Source: an uncultured Eubacteriales bacterium
GTDB lineage: Bacteria > Bacillota > Clostridia > Oscillospirales > Acutalibacteraceae
DNA length: 14,662 bases
Direction of reading: 5' to 3'
Assembly: GCA_900321905.1 (NCBI GenBank)
Contig: ONXZ01000013.1
Span: 1 to 14,662 of the forward strand
The translations under genes were made by a program, and so were the position numbers. Below, piece by piece: positions 6,552 through 13,038 of the stretch; the stretch's first letter is position 1; every line of letters begins with the position of its first letter. Under the pieces are notes generated by a model. The model did not search any database. It was not told the DNA's origin and saw only the letters and a list, made by a program, of their open reading frames with translations.

Positions 6552-7342
6552 ACGTCAGCCACCTCCAGTTTGTTTTGCTTATTTTTAGCAATTGCAATCA
6601 GAATTACAATCAAATCCACAATCAGCGAAAGCGGAATGAGAATCCACGCGATGCTCCACGGCATAACGCCGAGCGCGCCGAATATGATAAACAGGAATGT
6701 TGCAACTATCGGCACATAGAGCAGGCAGTTGAGTATTGCAAGGCGGTGCTTTGCGATAACAGCATATGCGCCGTCGCAAACGAACACATAAACGAGCCCG
6801 AAGATAATTATAATCCACGATTTCGGAATGTCCGCGATTGCAACTACGTAAAGGAAAACTGCCACGGCGAGTATCATATTCATCAGCGCAAGAAGCATCC
6901 GGGCGAAAATATGGAAGATTTTGCGCATTTCGGTTATGCGCTTTACGCCGGAGAACAGCAGGTAGCATATCCAGAGGAGAATGCCGTCCACGATAATCAC
7001 CCATGTCGAGCCCCAGTCGTGCGTTGTAAAACTTGCGACAAGGTAGAATACAACAACTGCGATAAGGTAAATAGCCGAGCCTACAATAGTAAGGACGGTG
7101 TTCCTTTTTGCTTTGGCTTTGGCAGTCTGCTTTGCGCTGTAGTCGCTGTATTCCTTTGCTAAATCAGCGTGCTCGCTCATAACCAAATCGTCGATAACCT
7201 GCTCGTTGTGAATACCTCTTGCGGAAACCTCGCTTTTGCGCTCAATCATTTTGTCGTAAGTTTTCTTCTTGAACTTGTACAAAACTGCGTCGTTGCCTTT
7301 TTCAGGCAAAGCGGAGTTTATGTATTCGGCATATTTGTCCAT
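6536..7342 (-). CDS. Six-transmembrane membrane protein with cytosolic N-terminal helical domain
   Basis: The ATG at 7342 is chosen because GGGGAG (7353-7348) lies 5 bases upstream; it gives 268 residues. Residues 1-80 are charged and helical, likely cytosolic, with a spacing of hydrophobic residues (HNEQVIDDLVMSEHADLAKEY) loosely like permease-prefix/DUF1700-type domains. Six hydrophobic helices follow at about 83-105, 112-132, 145-169, 175-197, 201-224 and 229-252, and a short polar tail. There are no recognisable active-site residues or transporter motifs. It is the first gene behind a consensus promoter and overlaps the acyltransferase, so the pair may act on the same lipid or surface product, for example the membrane protein moving or presenting what the acyltransferase modifies. 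That role is inference only; the family is not recognised. Confidence 0.75.
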   Translation of the reverse strand: MDKYAEYINSALPEKGNDAVLYKFKKKTYDKMIERKSEVSARGIHNEQVIDDLVMSEHADLAKEYSDYSAKQTAKAKAKRNTVLTIVGSAIYLIAVVVFYLVASFTTHDWGSTWVIIVDGILLWICYLLFSGVKRITEMRKIFHIFARMLLALMNMILAVAVFLYVVAIADIPKSWIIIIFGLVYVFVCDGAYAVIAKHRLAILNCLLYVPIVATFLFIIFGALGVMPWSIAWILIPLSLIVDLIVILIAIAKNKQNKLEVADVWDEN

Positions 7343-7425
7343 AATCACTCCCCGTTTCACTATACAATAAACTATACTTCATTTGCGGCGCTTTTGCGAA
7401 AAACGTAAAAACTGCCGCTTATTAT

Positions 7426-7454
7426 ATTATACTAAAGCAAAAAAACACTGTCAA
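7426..7454 (-). promoter_or_regulatory. Perfect consensus sigma-A promoter of the membrane protein/acyltransferase operon
   Basis: TTGACA (7454-7449), 17 bp, TATAAT (7431-7426): an exact match to both hexamers. Predicted start near 7419, leaving a leader of about 77 bases that contains a possible hairpin with GCGGC / GCCGC arms. The -35 box abuts the T tract of the rpsR terminator. Confidence 0.85.
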
Positions 7455-7455
7455 G

Positions 7456-7486
7456 AAAAAACCGCCGCAGTCATCAACTGCAGCGG
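7456..7486 (-). terminator. Terminator of the rpsF-ssb-rpsR operon
   Basis: On the minus strand CCGCTGCAG (7486-7478), 7-base loop, CTGCGGCGG (7470-7462) with one G-U pair, then T6 (7461-7456). It begins 16 bases after the rpsR stop. Confidence 0.9.
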
Positions 7487-7502
7487 CTTATTTTGCTGAT
7501 AA

Positions 7503-7736
7503 TTAGTCAGAAATGTAAGGCATAAGTGCCAGGTGACGAGCTCTCTTGATTGCTGTTGTGAGCTCTCTCTGGTGCTTTGCGCAAGTGCCTGTTACACGGC
7601 GAGGAAGAATTTTTGCTCTTTCAGATGTGAACTTTCTGAGTTTTGCAACATCTTTGTAATCAATGCATTCAACCTTATCTACGCAAAACTGACAAACCTT
7701 TCTGCGTCCTTTTCTCGGACCTTTGTTGTATGCCAT
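7503..7736 (-). CDS. rpsR: Small ribosomal subunit protein bS18
   Basis: A 77-residue protein with the S18 core ([20 protein letters not shown], then [32 protein letters not shown]). It binds S6 and 16S rRNA in the platform of the 30S subunit. It carries four cysteines (15, 18, 24, 52), the first two as CQFC, so this is the cysteine-containing form of S18 that can hold a zinc ion; many bacteria carry a cysteine-free form instead. AAAGGAGA precedes the ATG at 7736. Last gene of the rpsF-ssb-rpsR operon, 18 bases after ssb. Confidence 0.97.
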   Translation of the reverse strand: MAYNKGPRKGRRKVCQFCVDKVECIDYKDVAKLRKFTSERAKILPRRVTGTCAKHQRELTTAIKRARHLALMPYISD

Positions 7737-7754
7737 AGTTATTCTCCTTTACAA

Positions 7755-8198
7755 TTAGAATGGAAGGTCGTCGTCATCATCAATGATTTCTTCAAAATCA
7801 CTGCTTTCTGCGCTTGAGTAACTTGGCGCAGGCTGATTATACTGTTCCTGTGACGGAGCAGAAGTGCTGCCTGTTTCAGCCTTCGAGCCGCAGAAAGATA
7901 CGTTGTTAGCAACGACTTCAACTGCTTTTCTGTTGTTACCGTTCTTATCGGTATAATTTCTTGTCTGGATTGAACCCTCAACTGCAATCATTGAGCCTTT
8001 GTGGAAATAGCGGCTGATAAATTCAGCAGTCTGCCTCCACGCAACGCAGTCGATAAAGTCAGCCTGTCTTTCCTGACCGCTTGCCTGATAACTTCTGTCG
8101 CAAGCAACCTGAAAACTGAGGACTGAAAGACCTGATTGAGTTGTTCTGAGTTCAGGCTCATAAGTGAGTCTGCCCATTAAGGCTACCATATTAATCAT
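7755..8198 (-). CDS. ssb: Single-stranded DNA-binding protein
   Basis: A 147-residue SSB. Residues 1-105 form the OB fold (MINMVALMGRLTYEPELR, FIDCVAWRQTAEFISRYF, GSMIAVEGSIQTRNYTDKNG). A Ser/Gln/Pro-rich flexible linker spans about 106-137, and the acidic tip DDDDDLPF (140-147) is the conserved peptide that recruits replication and repair partners. GGAGG sits just before the ATG at 8198. Its place between rpsF and rpsR is the classical Firmicute arrangement, which argues for the housekeeping SSB rather than a phage or plasmid copy. Confidence 0.97.
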   Translation of the reverse strand: MINMVALMGRLTYEPELRTTQSGLSVLSFQVACDRSYQASGQERQADFIDCVAWRQTAEFISRYFHKGSMIAVEGSIQTRNYTDKNGNNRKAVEVVANNVSFCGSKAETGSTSAPSQEQYNQPAPSYSSAESSDFEEIIDDDDDLPF

Positions 8199-8209
8199 AG
8201 TGAGCCTCC

Positions 8210-8500
8210 TTATTCGCCTTTAGCGATGATGAGCGAGCGAAGAACGCCGTCTGTAATGTTGATTACACGGTCAAGTTCTGCAGGGAAATCTTCTTCGCTT
8301 GCAAAGTTGATAAGAACGTAGTAACCCTCTGTTTCGTAGTTGATAGGATAAGCAAGTTTTCTCTTGCCCCATTCCTCAACTTCGCCGAGAGTGCCATTCT
8401 TAGAAATAAGGTCAGTGAACTTTGTTTTAAGAGATTCAACTGCCTCGTCACCCTTTGTAAGAGAGTAAACCATGACGATTTCGTAATTTCTTAATGCCAT
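8210..8500 (-). CDS. rpsF: Small ribosomal subunit protein bS6
   Basis: I take the ATG at 8500 (96 residues, the usual S6 size) because AAGGAGGTGC (8515-8506) lies 5 bases upstream; the longer in-frame extension to 8545 crosses this ribosome site and the leader hairpin. The protein starts MALRNYEIVMVYSL and contains EWGKRKLAYPINYETEGYY, the typical S6 ferredoxin-like fold sequence, ending in VLRSLIIAKGE. It pairs with S18 on the 30S platform. First gene of the operon; ssb follows after 11 bases. Confidence 0.97.
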   Translation of the reverse strand: MALRNYEIVMVYSLTKGDEAVESLKTKFTDLISKNGTLGEVEEWGKRKLAYPINYETEGYYVLINFASEEDFPAELDRVINITDGVLRSLIIAKGE

Positions 8501-8522
8501 TCTTAGCACCTCCTTCTGGACA

Positions 8523-8568
8523 TTGGCGTGATTTTCCTCACGCAAGGATATTTACTTGGTCACCCAAG
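8523..8568 (-). promoter_or_regulatory. Structured 5' leader of the rpsF operon, candidate S6:S18 feedback site
   Basis: The predicted leader (start near 8569) holds two hairpins: CTTGG (8568-8564) / CCAAG (8559-8555) with a GTGA loop, and GCGTGA (8543-8538) / TCACGC (8531-8526) with a GGAAAA loop, extended by TT/AA pairs across a bulged C at 8525. In many bacteria the S6:S18 pair binds such an mRNA leader to repress the operon. The exact conserved CCG of that motif is not obvious, so the assignment is tentative. Confidence 0.45.
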
Positions 8569-8575
8569 CCATAAC

Positions 8576-8604
8576 ATTATAACAGTATAATATTATAATG
8601 TCAA
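8576..8604 (-). promoter_or_regulatory. Perfect consensus sigma-A promoter of rpsF-ssb-rpsR
   Basis: TTGACA (8604-8599), 17 bp, TATAAT (8581-8576), exact in both hexamers, predicted start about 8569. Fits a highly expressed ribosomal operon. Confidence 0.9.
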
Positions 8605-8616
8605 GGATTTTTTAGA

Positions 8617-8720
8617 CTCAAGGAGCGATGCCCATATCGCTCCATTATATTTGGGTATGGGCAACGCCCATCCACTCCCTTGAGCCTTTTGCCCGCAGGG
8701 CATTCCTTGAGCCTTGAGCC
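8617..8720. repeat. Dense hairpin cluster with CCTTGAG repeats between rpsF operon and CLC gene
   Basis: Within about 100 bases: GGAGCGAT (8622-8629) / ATCGCTCC (8636-8643); ATGGGC (8657-8662) / GCCCAT (8666-8671); TGCCC (8690-8694) / GGGCA (8698-8702). CCTTGAG occurs at 8678-8684, 8705-8711 and 8712-8718, and its complement CTCAAGG at 8617-8623 can close the first two hairpins into one branched structure. It lies downstream of the CLC gene and probably ends its transcript, though no long T run follows on that strand. Confidence 0.6.
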
Positions 8721-10285
8721 TACTTCTTTATAATATCGCAGATGCGCTGTACATCCTGCGAAAAGTGGCGCTGGGATATCAGCATAACGAGCGTGTCGTC
8801 TTCTTTCAGCAGAGTGTCGCCCTTTGGTGTAATCGGCGTTTCGTCGCGTTCAACGGACACAATCAGGCAGTGCTTGCCCCAGTCGATGTCGGAGATTTTT
8901 TTGTCTGCAACTTTGCTGCCGACAGGGATTGTGAAGGTCTGAATAACCTTTTCAACCTCTTTGGTGTTGAGGGTGGGGGAGTCGGTGTTTTCAACCGCTT
9001 TTTCAAACAGGATTGAGTAAAACGGTGCGGTGCCGATGGTGTTAGCCACAGCGTATGAAATCAGGCTCACTGTTGCAATCGGCAGGAGCGAGTGCATATC
9101 GCCCGTGAGTTCAAATACAAGTATAATGCCTGTCAGCGGAGCGCGGACAATTGACGAAAACAGCCCTGCCATACCGATAACGACAAACTCCTCATACAGT
9201 CCGCCGCGTATGCCGATTTGGTTTATTGCCACGTTGCCGAAGATTGCGCCGATATATGCGCCGAGCACGCACAGCGGATAGAGCGTTCCGCCCGGTGCGC
9301 CTGAGGCGAAAGAAAATGCACCGAAAATGAACTTTGCAAACAGCAGTATAAACAGCATTGAAAGTTCCGGACGCTCAGTCATCAGCGAGGTTGCCATGCT
9401 GTGACCGCCGCAGAGAATCTGAGGGAAGGTGAGTCCCACAATTCCGCTCACTAAGAAAACGAGAGCAAGTTTAATCGGCGTTGGTACTTTGGTGATTTTT
9501 TTGAACATTTTTTGCGCCCATACCATAGTGACGTTGTACGCCGCGCCTGCAAATCCAAGCACAACGCCCATCAGCACAAGTATCCAGTAGTGGTGCAAAG
9601 CGAGCGTCACCGTGTCGTAATTAAACGTGGTTTCGTGCCCGAAAAAGAAAATTGAGATATAGTCAGCCGTGATTGACGCGACTATGCTCATACATAAAAT
9701 CGACTTGTCAAGCGAGTGGTGAATCTCCTCCAGCACAAACATTGTGCCCGCTATCGGAGCGTTGAACGCCGCAGCCATACCTGCACCCGCGCCGCAGGAA
9801 ATCATACGAAGTTGGGTTGTTTTGTCAGCCCTTGTTGCCTTTGCAACGCCCTTTGCAGCCATACCGCCGAGTTGCACGGACGGACCCTCTCTGCCAAGTG
9901 ACAGACCGCTGAAAACCGAGGTCGTTCCGCCAATGAATTTTGCAATTATTACACGCCACCAGTTTAGCGAAAAGTATCCGCGTATCTCGCCCGAAGTCTG
10001 CGGAATACCCGAACCTGCTGCGTAGGGTTCCCACTTGTTGATATAACTCACAAGCACGCCGAGCGCACACAAAAGCACAAGCCACATTGCAATTCTTGTC
10101 GGGTTGCCTTTAACAAAACCGAGCGTTTTCATCAGTCCTTCTTCCGCATACATAAGGGCGAAACGGTACAAAACGCAAACAAGACCCGAAGCGATACCGA
10201 CTTCAAGTCCTCTGATAATCAAATATATGCTTTCACTTTTGTGAAGCCCGACTTTTCTGATAGTAGTTTTCTCCTGATTTCGCAT
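8720..10285 (-). CDS. CLC-family chloride/proton exchanger with C-terminal RCK_C (TrkA_C) domain
   Basis: A 521-residue polytopic membrane protein. The CLC selectivity motifs are present: GSGIP (91-95), GREGP (131-135, with gating Glu133), GAPGGTLYP (329-337), and a pore tyrosine equivalent Y423 in PFYSILFEK. The internal proton glutamate is kept (E187 in LEEIHH), which points to a Cl-/H+ antiporter rather than a passive channel; the fluoride-exporter variants have different motifs. Residues about 443-505 form an RCK_C/TrkA_C ligand-binding domain (FTIPVGSKVADKKISDIDWG, DTLLKEDDTLVMLIS). Such domains bind small ligands, in several Firmicute transporters cyclic di-AMP. Monocistronic. The ATG at 10285 lacks a Shine-Dalgarno sequence (see promoter entry). 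Confidence 0.94.
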   Translation of the reverse strand: MRNQEKTTIRKVGLHKSESIYLIIRGLEVGIASGLVCVLYRFALMYAEEGLMKTLGFVKGNPTRIAMWLVLLCALGVLVSYINKWEPYAAGSGIPQTSGEIRGYFSLNWWRVIIAKFIGGTTSVFSGLSLGREGPSVQLGGMAAKGVAKATRADKTTQLRMISCGAGAGMAAAFNAPIAGTMFVLEEIHHSLDKSILCMSIVASITADYISIFFFGHETTFNYDTVTLALHHYWILVLMGVVLGFAGAAYNVTMVWAQKMFKKITKVPTPIKLALVFLVSGIVGLTFPQILCGGHSMATSLMTERPELSMLFILLFAKFIFGAFSFASGAPGGTLYPLCVLGAYIGAIFGNVAINQIGIRGGLYEEFVVIGMAGLFSSIVRAPLTGIILVFELTGDMHSLLPIATVSLISYAVANTIGTAPFYSILFEKAVENTDSPTLNTKEVEKVIQTFTIPVGSKVADKKISDIDWGKHCLIVSVERDETPITPKGDTLLKEDDTLVMLISQRHFSQDVQRICDIIKK

Positions 10286-10291
10286 AATAAG

Positions 10292-10320
10292 AGTTTAGCA
10301 CAAGGCACGAGTGATTTCAA
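10292..10320 (-). promoter_or_regulatory. Promoter of the CLC gene, predicting a leaderless mRNA
   Basis: TTGAAA (10320-10315), 17 bp, TAAACT (10297-10292). The expected start, about 7 bases beyond the -10 box, coincides with the A of the ATG at 10285. This agrees with the lack of a ribosome site. The -10 match is only moderate. Confidence 0.45.
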
Positions 10321-10434
10321 GTGTAAAAATCATAACCACCAGTTGAACTGGTGGTTTGCACAGGCCCTAAAAGGGCCGCCTACGGGCTCGCCGACTAAAA
10401 GTCGGCACTGAATTAAACTATTGCATTACTATTT

Positions 10435-10471
10435 CAGGCAGCCGCTCCCGTGCGGCTGTTTGTTTTGCCTG
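10435..10471. repeat. Nested hairpin CAGCCGC/GCGGCTG
   Basis: CAGCCGC (10439-10445) / GCGGCTG (10452-10458), enclosed by CAGGCA (10435-10440) / TGCCTG (10466-10471). It resembles the hairpin at 2766-2790 in flanks and layout, so both may be copies of a dispersed short repeat or terminator type. Confidence 0.5.
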
Positions 10472-10473
10472 TT

Positions 10474-10697
10474 TGGCTTCCCCTTGAGGGGAAGCTGTTG
10501 AGGAGCAAAGCGACGAAACTGATGAGGTGGAATAATACTTTTGTTGATTTCGGGGGGTAAAACTTTTTGAAACGGCGCTATGCACCTACACCTCATCCGT
10601 CACTTTGTGACACCTTCCCTTGGAGCGGGCGCCAGACCCTCTGTCAGCTTCGCTGACATCTCCCTAGCAGGGAGTACCTCAAGGAGAAGGCTTTTTT
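10474..10697. repeat. Pair of facing clostridial short palindromic repeats, one with a nested second copy
   Basis: Left unit: GCTTCCCCTTGAGGGGAAGC (10476-10495), then CTGATGAGGTG (10519-10529). Right unit, inverted: CACCTCATCCGTCAC... begins at about 10589 with hairpin GTCAC-TTT-GTGAC (10599-10611) and CCTTCCCTT (10613-10621), whose partner AAGGAGAAGG only appears at 10681-10690, before a T6 run. Between those arms sits a further unit: TGTCAGC-TTC-GCTGACA (10642-10658) and CTCCCT-AGC-AGGGAG (10660-10674). All units share the pattern CTCATC or similar, GTCA hairpin, then CTTCCC/GGGAAG hairpin. The right unit may also terminate transcription on the plus strand. Confidence 0.6.
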
Positions 10698-10800
10698 ATC
10701 ATTTCGTTTTCGGCTTGCTTGAAACTCGCCGTTCTTATTTTTACTAAAGCTTTTTTATTCCCCCAGTAGAACTGGGGGTTTATTCTGTGCTTAAGACCAA

Positions 10801-10833
10801 CAAAACAAAACGGCTTACCGCAGTAAGCCGTTT
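10801..10833 (-). terminator. Terminator of the ftsE-ftsX-M23 operon
   Basis: On the minus strand AAACGGCTTAC (10833-10823), TGCG loop, GTAAGCCGTTT (10818-10808), then a T-rich run TTTTGTTTTG. It begins 6 bases after the stop of the hydrolase gene. Confidence 0.9.
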
Positions 10834-10838
10834 ATGTA

Positions 10839-12110
10839 TTAAAGATAATTGAGCGGGTTAACTCGCGTGCCGTTAACGCGAACTTCAAAGTGGCTGTGAG
10901 GGCCTGTCGAGTTGCCTGTTGAACCGCTGAGCGCGATTACCTGGCCTTTCTTGACGTGCTGACCCATACTTACTTTGAGTACGGAGTTGTGCGCGTAAAG
11001 CGTTGAGAGTCCGTTGCCGTGGTCGATGATAATGTAGTGACCGTAACTGTAGTACAGCGCTTTTACAAGAATTACAGTACCGCTTGCCGCAGCGTAAACG
11101 TTGCTGCCTGTCGGAACAGGGAAGTCGATACCGCCGTGATAACGTCCGCTTGAGTAGTTCGGGAAACCTGCGGAAATTGACCTGCCGTCTGTAGGATAGC
11201 CGAGTCTGCCGCTGTGTTGACCGCTGCCCGTGCTGCCGCTCATCTGACCTGTCGCTACGCCTGCCGAACTGCTGCTGCTTGATTGAGCCCTTGCGATTGC
11301 CGCCTGAATTTCAGCCTCAACTTTAGCAAGTCTTGCCTGGTCCTCGTCAATAGATTCCTGATACTCGTCAGATTCCTTGCTGAGTTCCTTAATTGCATTG
11401 TTGAGTGTGTTAATCTCTGATTTAAGGCTTGCTTTTTCCTGAGTAACTGTAGCGATGTTGCTGTCAAGTGCAGCCTTGTCGGTGTCGAGTTTATCTTTTT
11501 CCTTATTAAGTTTGATACGCGCTTTTTCAAGTGCGGCCTTCTTTGTTTCAATAAGGCTCATACTGTCCATAAGAGTGTCAAGTGTGTCGTTGTCCTTCTT
11601 GGCAACGGACTTAATCATCTCTGAACGGGTGAGGATTGAACTGATGTCCTCGCTTGTGATAAGCACCTCAATGTTGTTGACATTGCCGGATACGTACATT
11701 GCACGCAGACGCTGGCAGTATTCTTCGTAAGTCTTGTCAAACTCAGCCTGAAGTCTGTCAATCTCCTTCTGATTTCTGTCGATTTCGGCTTCAGTCTCTT
11801 CAATATTGCCCTGAACCTTGTCAATGTCCTCCTGCAGAACTTTAGCCTCTTCTTCAAGAACATTGATTTTGTCCTGCTTTAACTTAACTTTTCGGTCAAG
11901 TTCAGTAACGTAGTCTTGTGTTTTATCTTTCTTTTCCTCGAGTTTTTTAACTTTATCCTGCGCTTCGTCAATCTGCGCCTGAATCTTGTCCCTCTTTTTC
12001 TCCAGTTTTGATGTGCTTTCAGCGGCGGAAACCGTTGAGCCGAATGTTACAAACAACAGGCAGAAGCACAGCAGAAGTGAAAGAATCTTTGAACCCTTGT
12101 TAAATTTCAC
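10839..12110 (-). CDS. Secreted coiled-coil M23 (LytM) peptidoglycan endopeptidase, FtsEX effector
   Basis: A 423-residue exported protein starting at GTG 12110, which overlaps the end of ftsX by 11 bases (GGAAG lies upstream). Residues 1-30 form a signal peptide ending STVSAA. Residues about 35-275 are two long coiled coils around a hinge with RLRAMYVSGNVNNIEVLITS (134-153), the layout of EnvC, PcsB and CwlO proteins that are gated by FtsX. A Ser/Gly linker (277-302) leads to the M23 domain with a complete zinc site: H325 and D329 in HGGID, H374 in LYAH, and H405/H407 in PHSHFEV. So unlike E. coli EnvC, this protein should cut peptide cross-links itself. Third gene of ftsE-ftsX-hydrolase, so it very likely is the enzyme that FtsEX activates during division or elongation. 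Confidence 0.92.
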   Translation of the reverse strand: MKFNKGSKILSLLLCFCLLFVTFGSTVSAAESTSKLEKKRDKIQAQIDEAQDKVKKLEEKKDKTQDYVTELDRKVKLKQDKINVLEEEAKVLQEDIDKVQGNIEETEAEIDRNQKEIDRLQAEFDKTYEEYCQRLRAMYVSGNVNNIEVLITSEDISSILTRSEMIKSVAKKDNDTLDTLMDSMSLIETKKAALEKARIKLNKEKDKLDTDKAALDSNIATVTQEKASLKSEINTLNNAIKELSKESDEYQESIDEDQARLAKVEAEIQAAIARAQSSSSSSAGVATGQMSGSTGSGQHSGRLGYPTDGRSISAGFPNYSSGRYHGGIDFPVPTGSNVYAAASGTVILVKALYYSYGHYIIIDHGNGLSTLYAHNSVLKVSMGQHVKKGQVIALSGSTGNSTGPHSHFEVRVNGTRVNPLNYL

Positions 12111-13038
12111 TGATTTCGCTTCCTTCCTTGTTTAAATATCTTCTCATTGTAATAACAGAGCCGCCGACACCGCTGAGTATGCCGATTGCAACGAAGATGC
12201 CGAGCATCGGCAGTGCGTAGTCAACAAACGGGATTGCCGCGAGCGAAAGACCTTTGAGTATATCCCTGAACAGATATACCGCAAGTTCGTACACGCCCCA
12301 TACCGCACCGAGCGACAGTACGCCTGAAATTACGCCGAGCACACAGCCCTCAACAACAAACGGAAGTCTTACAAACGAGTTTGTTGCGCCGACAGATTTC
12401 ATAATGCTGATTTCAAGGCGGCGTGAGTAAACCGTGAGTTTGATTGTGTTTGCGATGATGAACAGCGATATTGCGAACAGCACCGCGATGATTACAACAG
12501 ATATAATACTTACCGCACGGCTGACTGTGTCAATCTTGCGTGCAAGTTCGTTGTTTTCCCTGACAGTAACGTGTTCAATCGACTTGATTTTCTTAACAGT
12601 CTTGTTGAATTTACTCAATTCCTTAACTGTAACCTTGTAAGCGTCGGGCAGCGGAATTTCGTCGCTGACTGTGGTAAAGAACTCAGCCTGAGCCTTTTCC
12701 ATAGTTTTGAGTTGCGCTTTCCACGCTGACTCTTTGCTTACAAATTCAACGCTTTCGATATTGTCAAACTTTTCGATTTCTTTGCCGATTTCCTTAACGT
12801 CGTCCTCGGTAACAAGTACGTTGCCGTCCTTGTCCTTGTCCTCAATGTAAACCATAATGACGTTTTCGTTTTCAATACGCTCAACGAGTGTGTTGATGTT
12901 GAGGAAAATCATTGCGGTTGAGCCTATGATTACAAGGCAGGAGAGCAGTACGCAGATTGAAGCAACAGACATCATTCTGTTTGACCACGTGTTGTGAAAG
13001 CCCTCTTTAATAAGGTATCTTAAACTTGTAAGGTTCAT
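12100..13038 (-). CDS. ftsX: Cell division ABC transporter-like permease FtsX
   Basis: A 312-residue FtsX. An N-terminal cytosolic segment (NLTSLRYLIKEGFHNTWSNR) precedes TM1 (about 24-47). A large extracellular loop (about 50-175), the part that binds the hydrolase in known systems, follows. TM2-TM4 lie in the C-terminal half (about 176-200, 222-255 and 272-296), with the SRRLEISIMKSVGAT coupling segment between. Its ATG overlaps the ftsE stop as TAATG, with GGAGGTGAG upstream, so it is coupled to ftsE. Together with FtsE it turns cytosolic ATP hydrolysis into activation of the co-encoded M23 enzyme outside the cell; it does not transport a substrate as far as is known. Confidence 0.96.
   Translation of the reverse strand: MNLTSLRYLIKEGFHNTWSNRMMSVASICVLLSCLVIIGSTAMIFLNINTLVERIENENVIMVYIEDKDKDGNVLVTEDDVKEIGKEIEKFDNIESVEFVSKESAWKAQLKTMEKAQAEFFTTVSDEIPLPDAYKVTVKELSKFNKTVKKIKSIEHVTVRENNELARKIDTVSRAVSIISVVIIAVLFAISLFIIANTIKLTVYSRRLEISIMKSVGATNSFVRLPFVVEGCVLGVISGVLSLGAVWGVYELAVYLFRDILKGLSLAAIPFVDYALPMLGIFVAIGILSGVGGSVITMRRYLNKEGSEISEI

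Larger units (their letters stand above)
10334..10778. mobile_element. Candidate non-autonomous element with covarying end hairpins (IS200/IS605-like remnant)
   Basis: This 445-base stretch holds no credible gene. Its outer hairpins are versions of one sequence: CCACCAGT-TGA-ACTGGTGG (10336-10354) and CCCCCAGT-AGA-ACTGGGGG (10760-10778), differing by one compensated base pair and a loop base. Both are followed by TTT on the plus strand. Inside the first end are GGCCCT-AAA-AGGGCC (10363-10377) and GCCGACT-AAA-AGTCGGC (10390-10406). Subterminal hairpins at both ends and lack of terminal inverted repeats recall IS200/IS605 elements, where such a hairpin series near one end can be the guide RNA scaffold of the lost TnpB gene. 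No transposase remains, so this is inference. Confidence 0.45.

Noticed and set aside
6575..7162. 195-codon open frame on the plus strand
   Set aside because: Antisense to the six-TM protein; its Asn/Cys/Tyr-rich composition is that of a mirror frame and it has no ribosome site.
10334..10778. CRISPR array
   Set aside because: The repeats are palindromes of different sequence with irregular spacing; there are no constant-length spacers and no cas genes.
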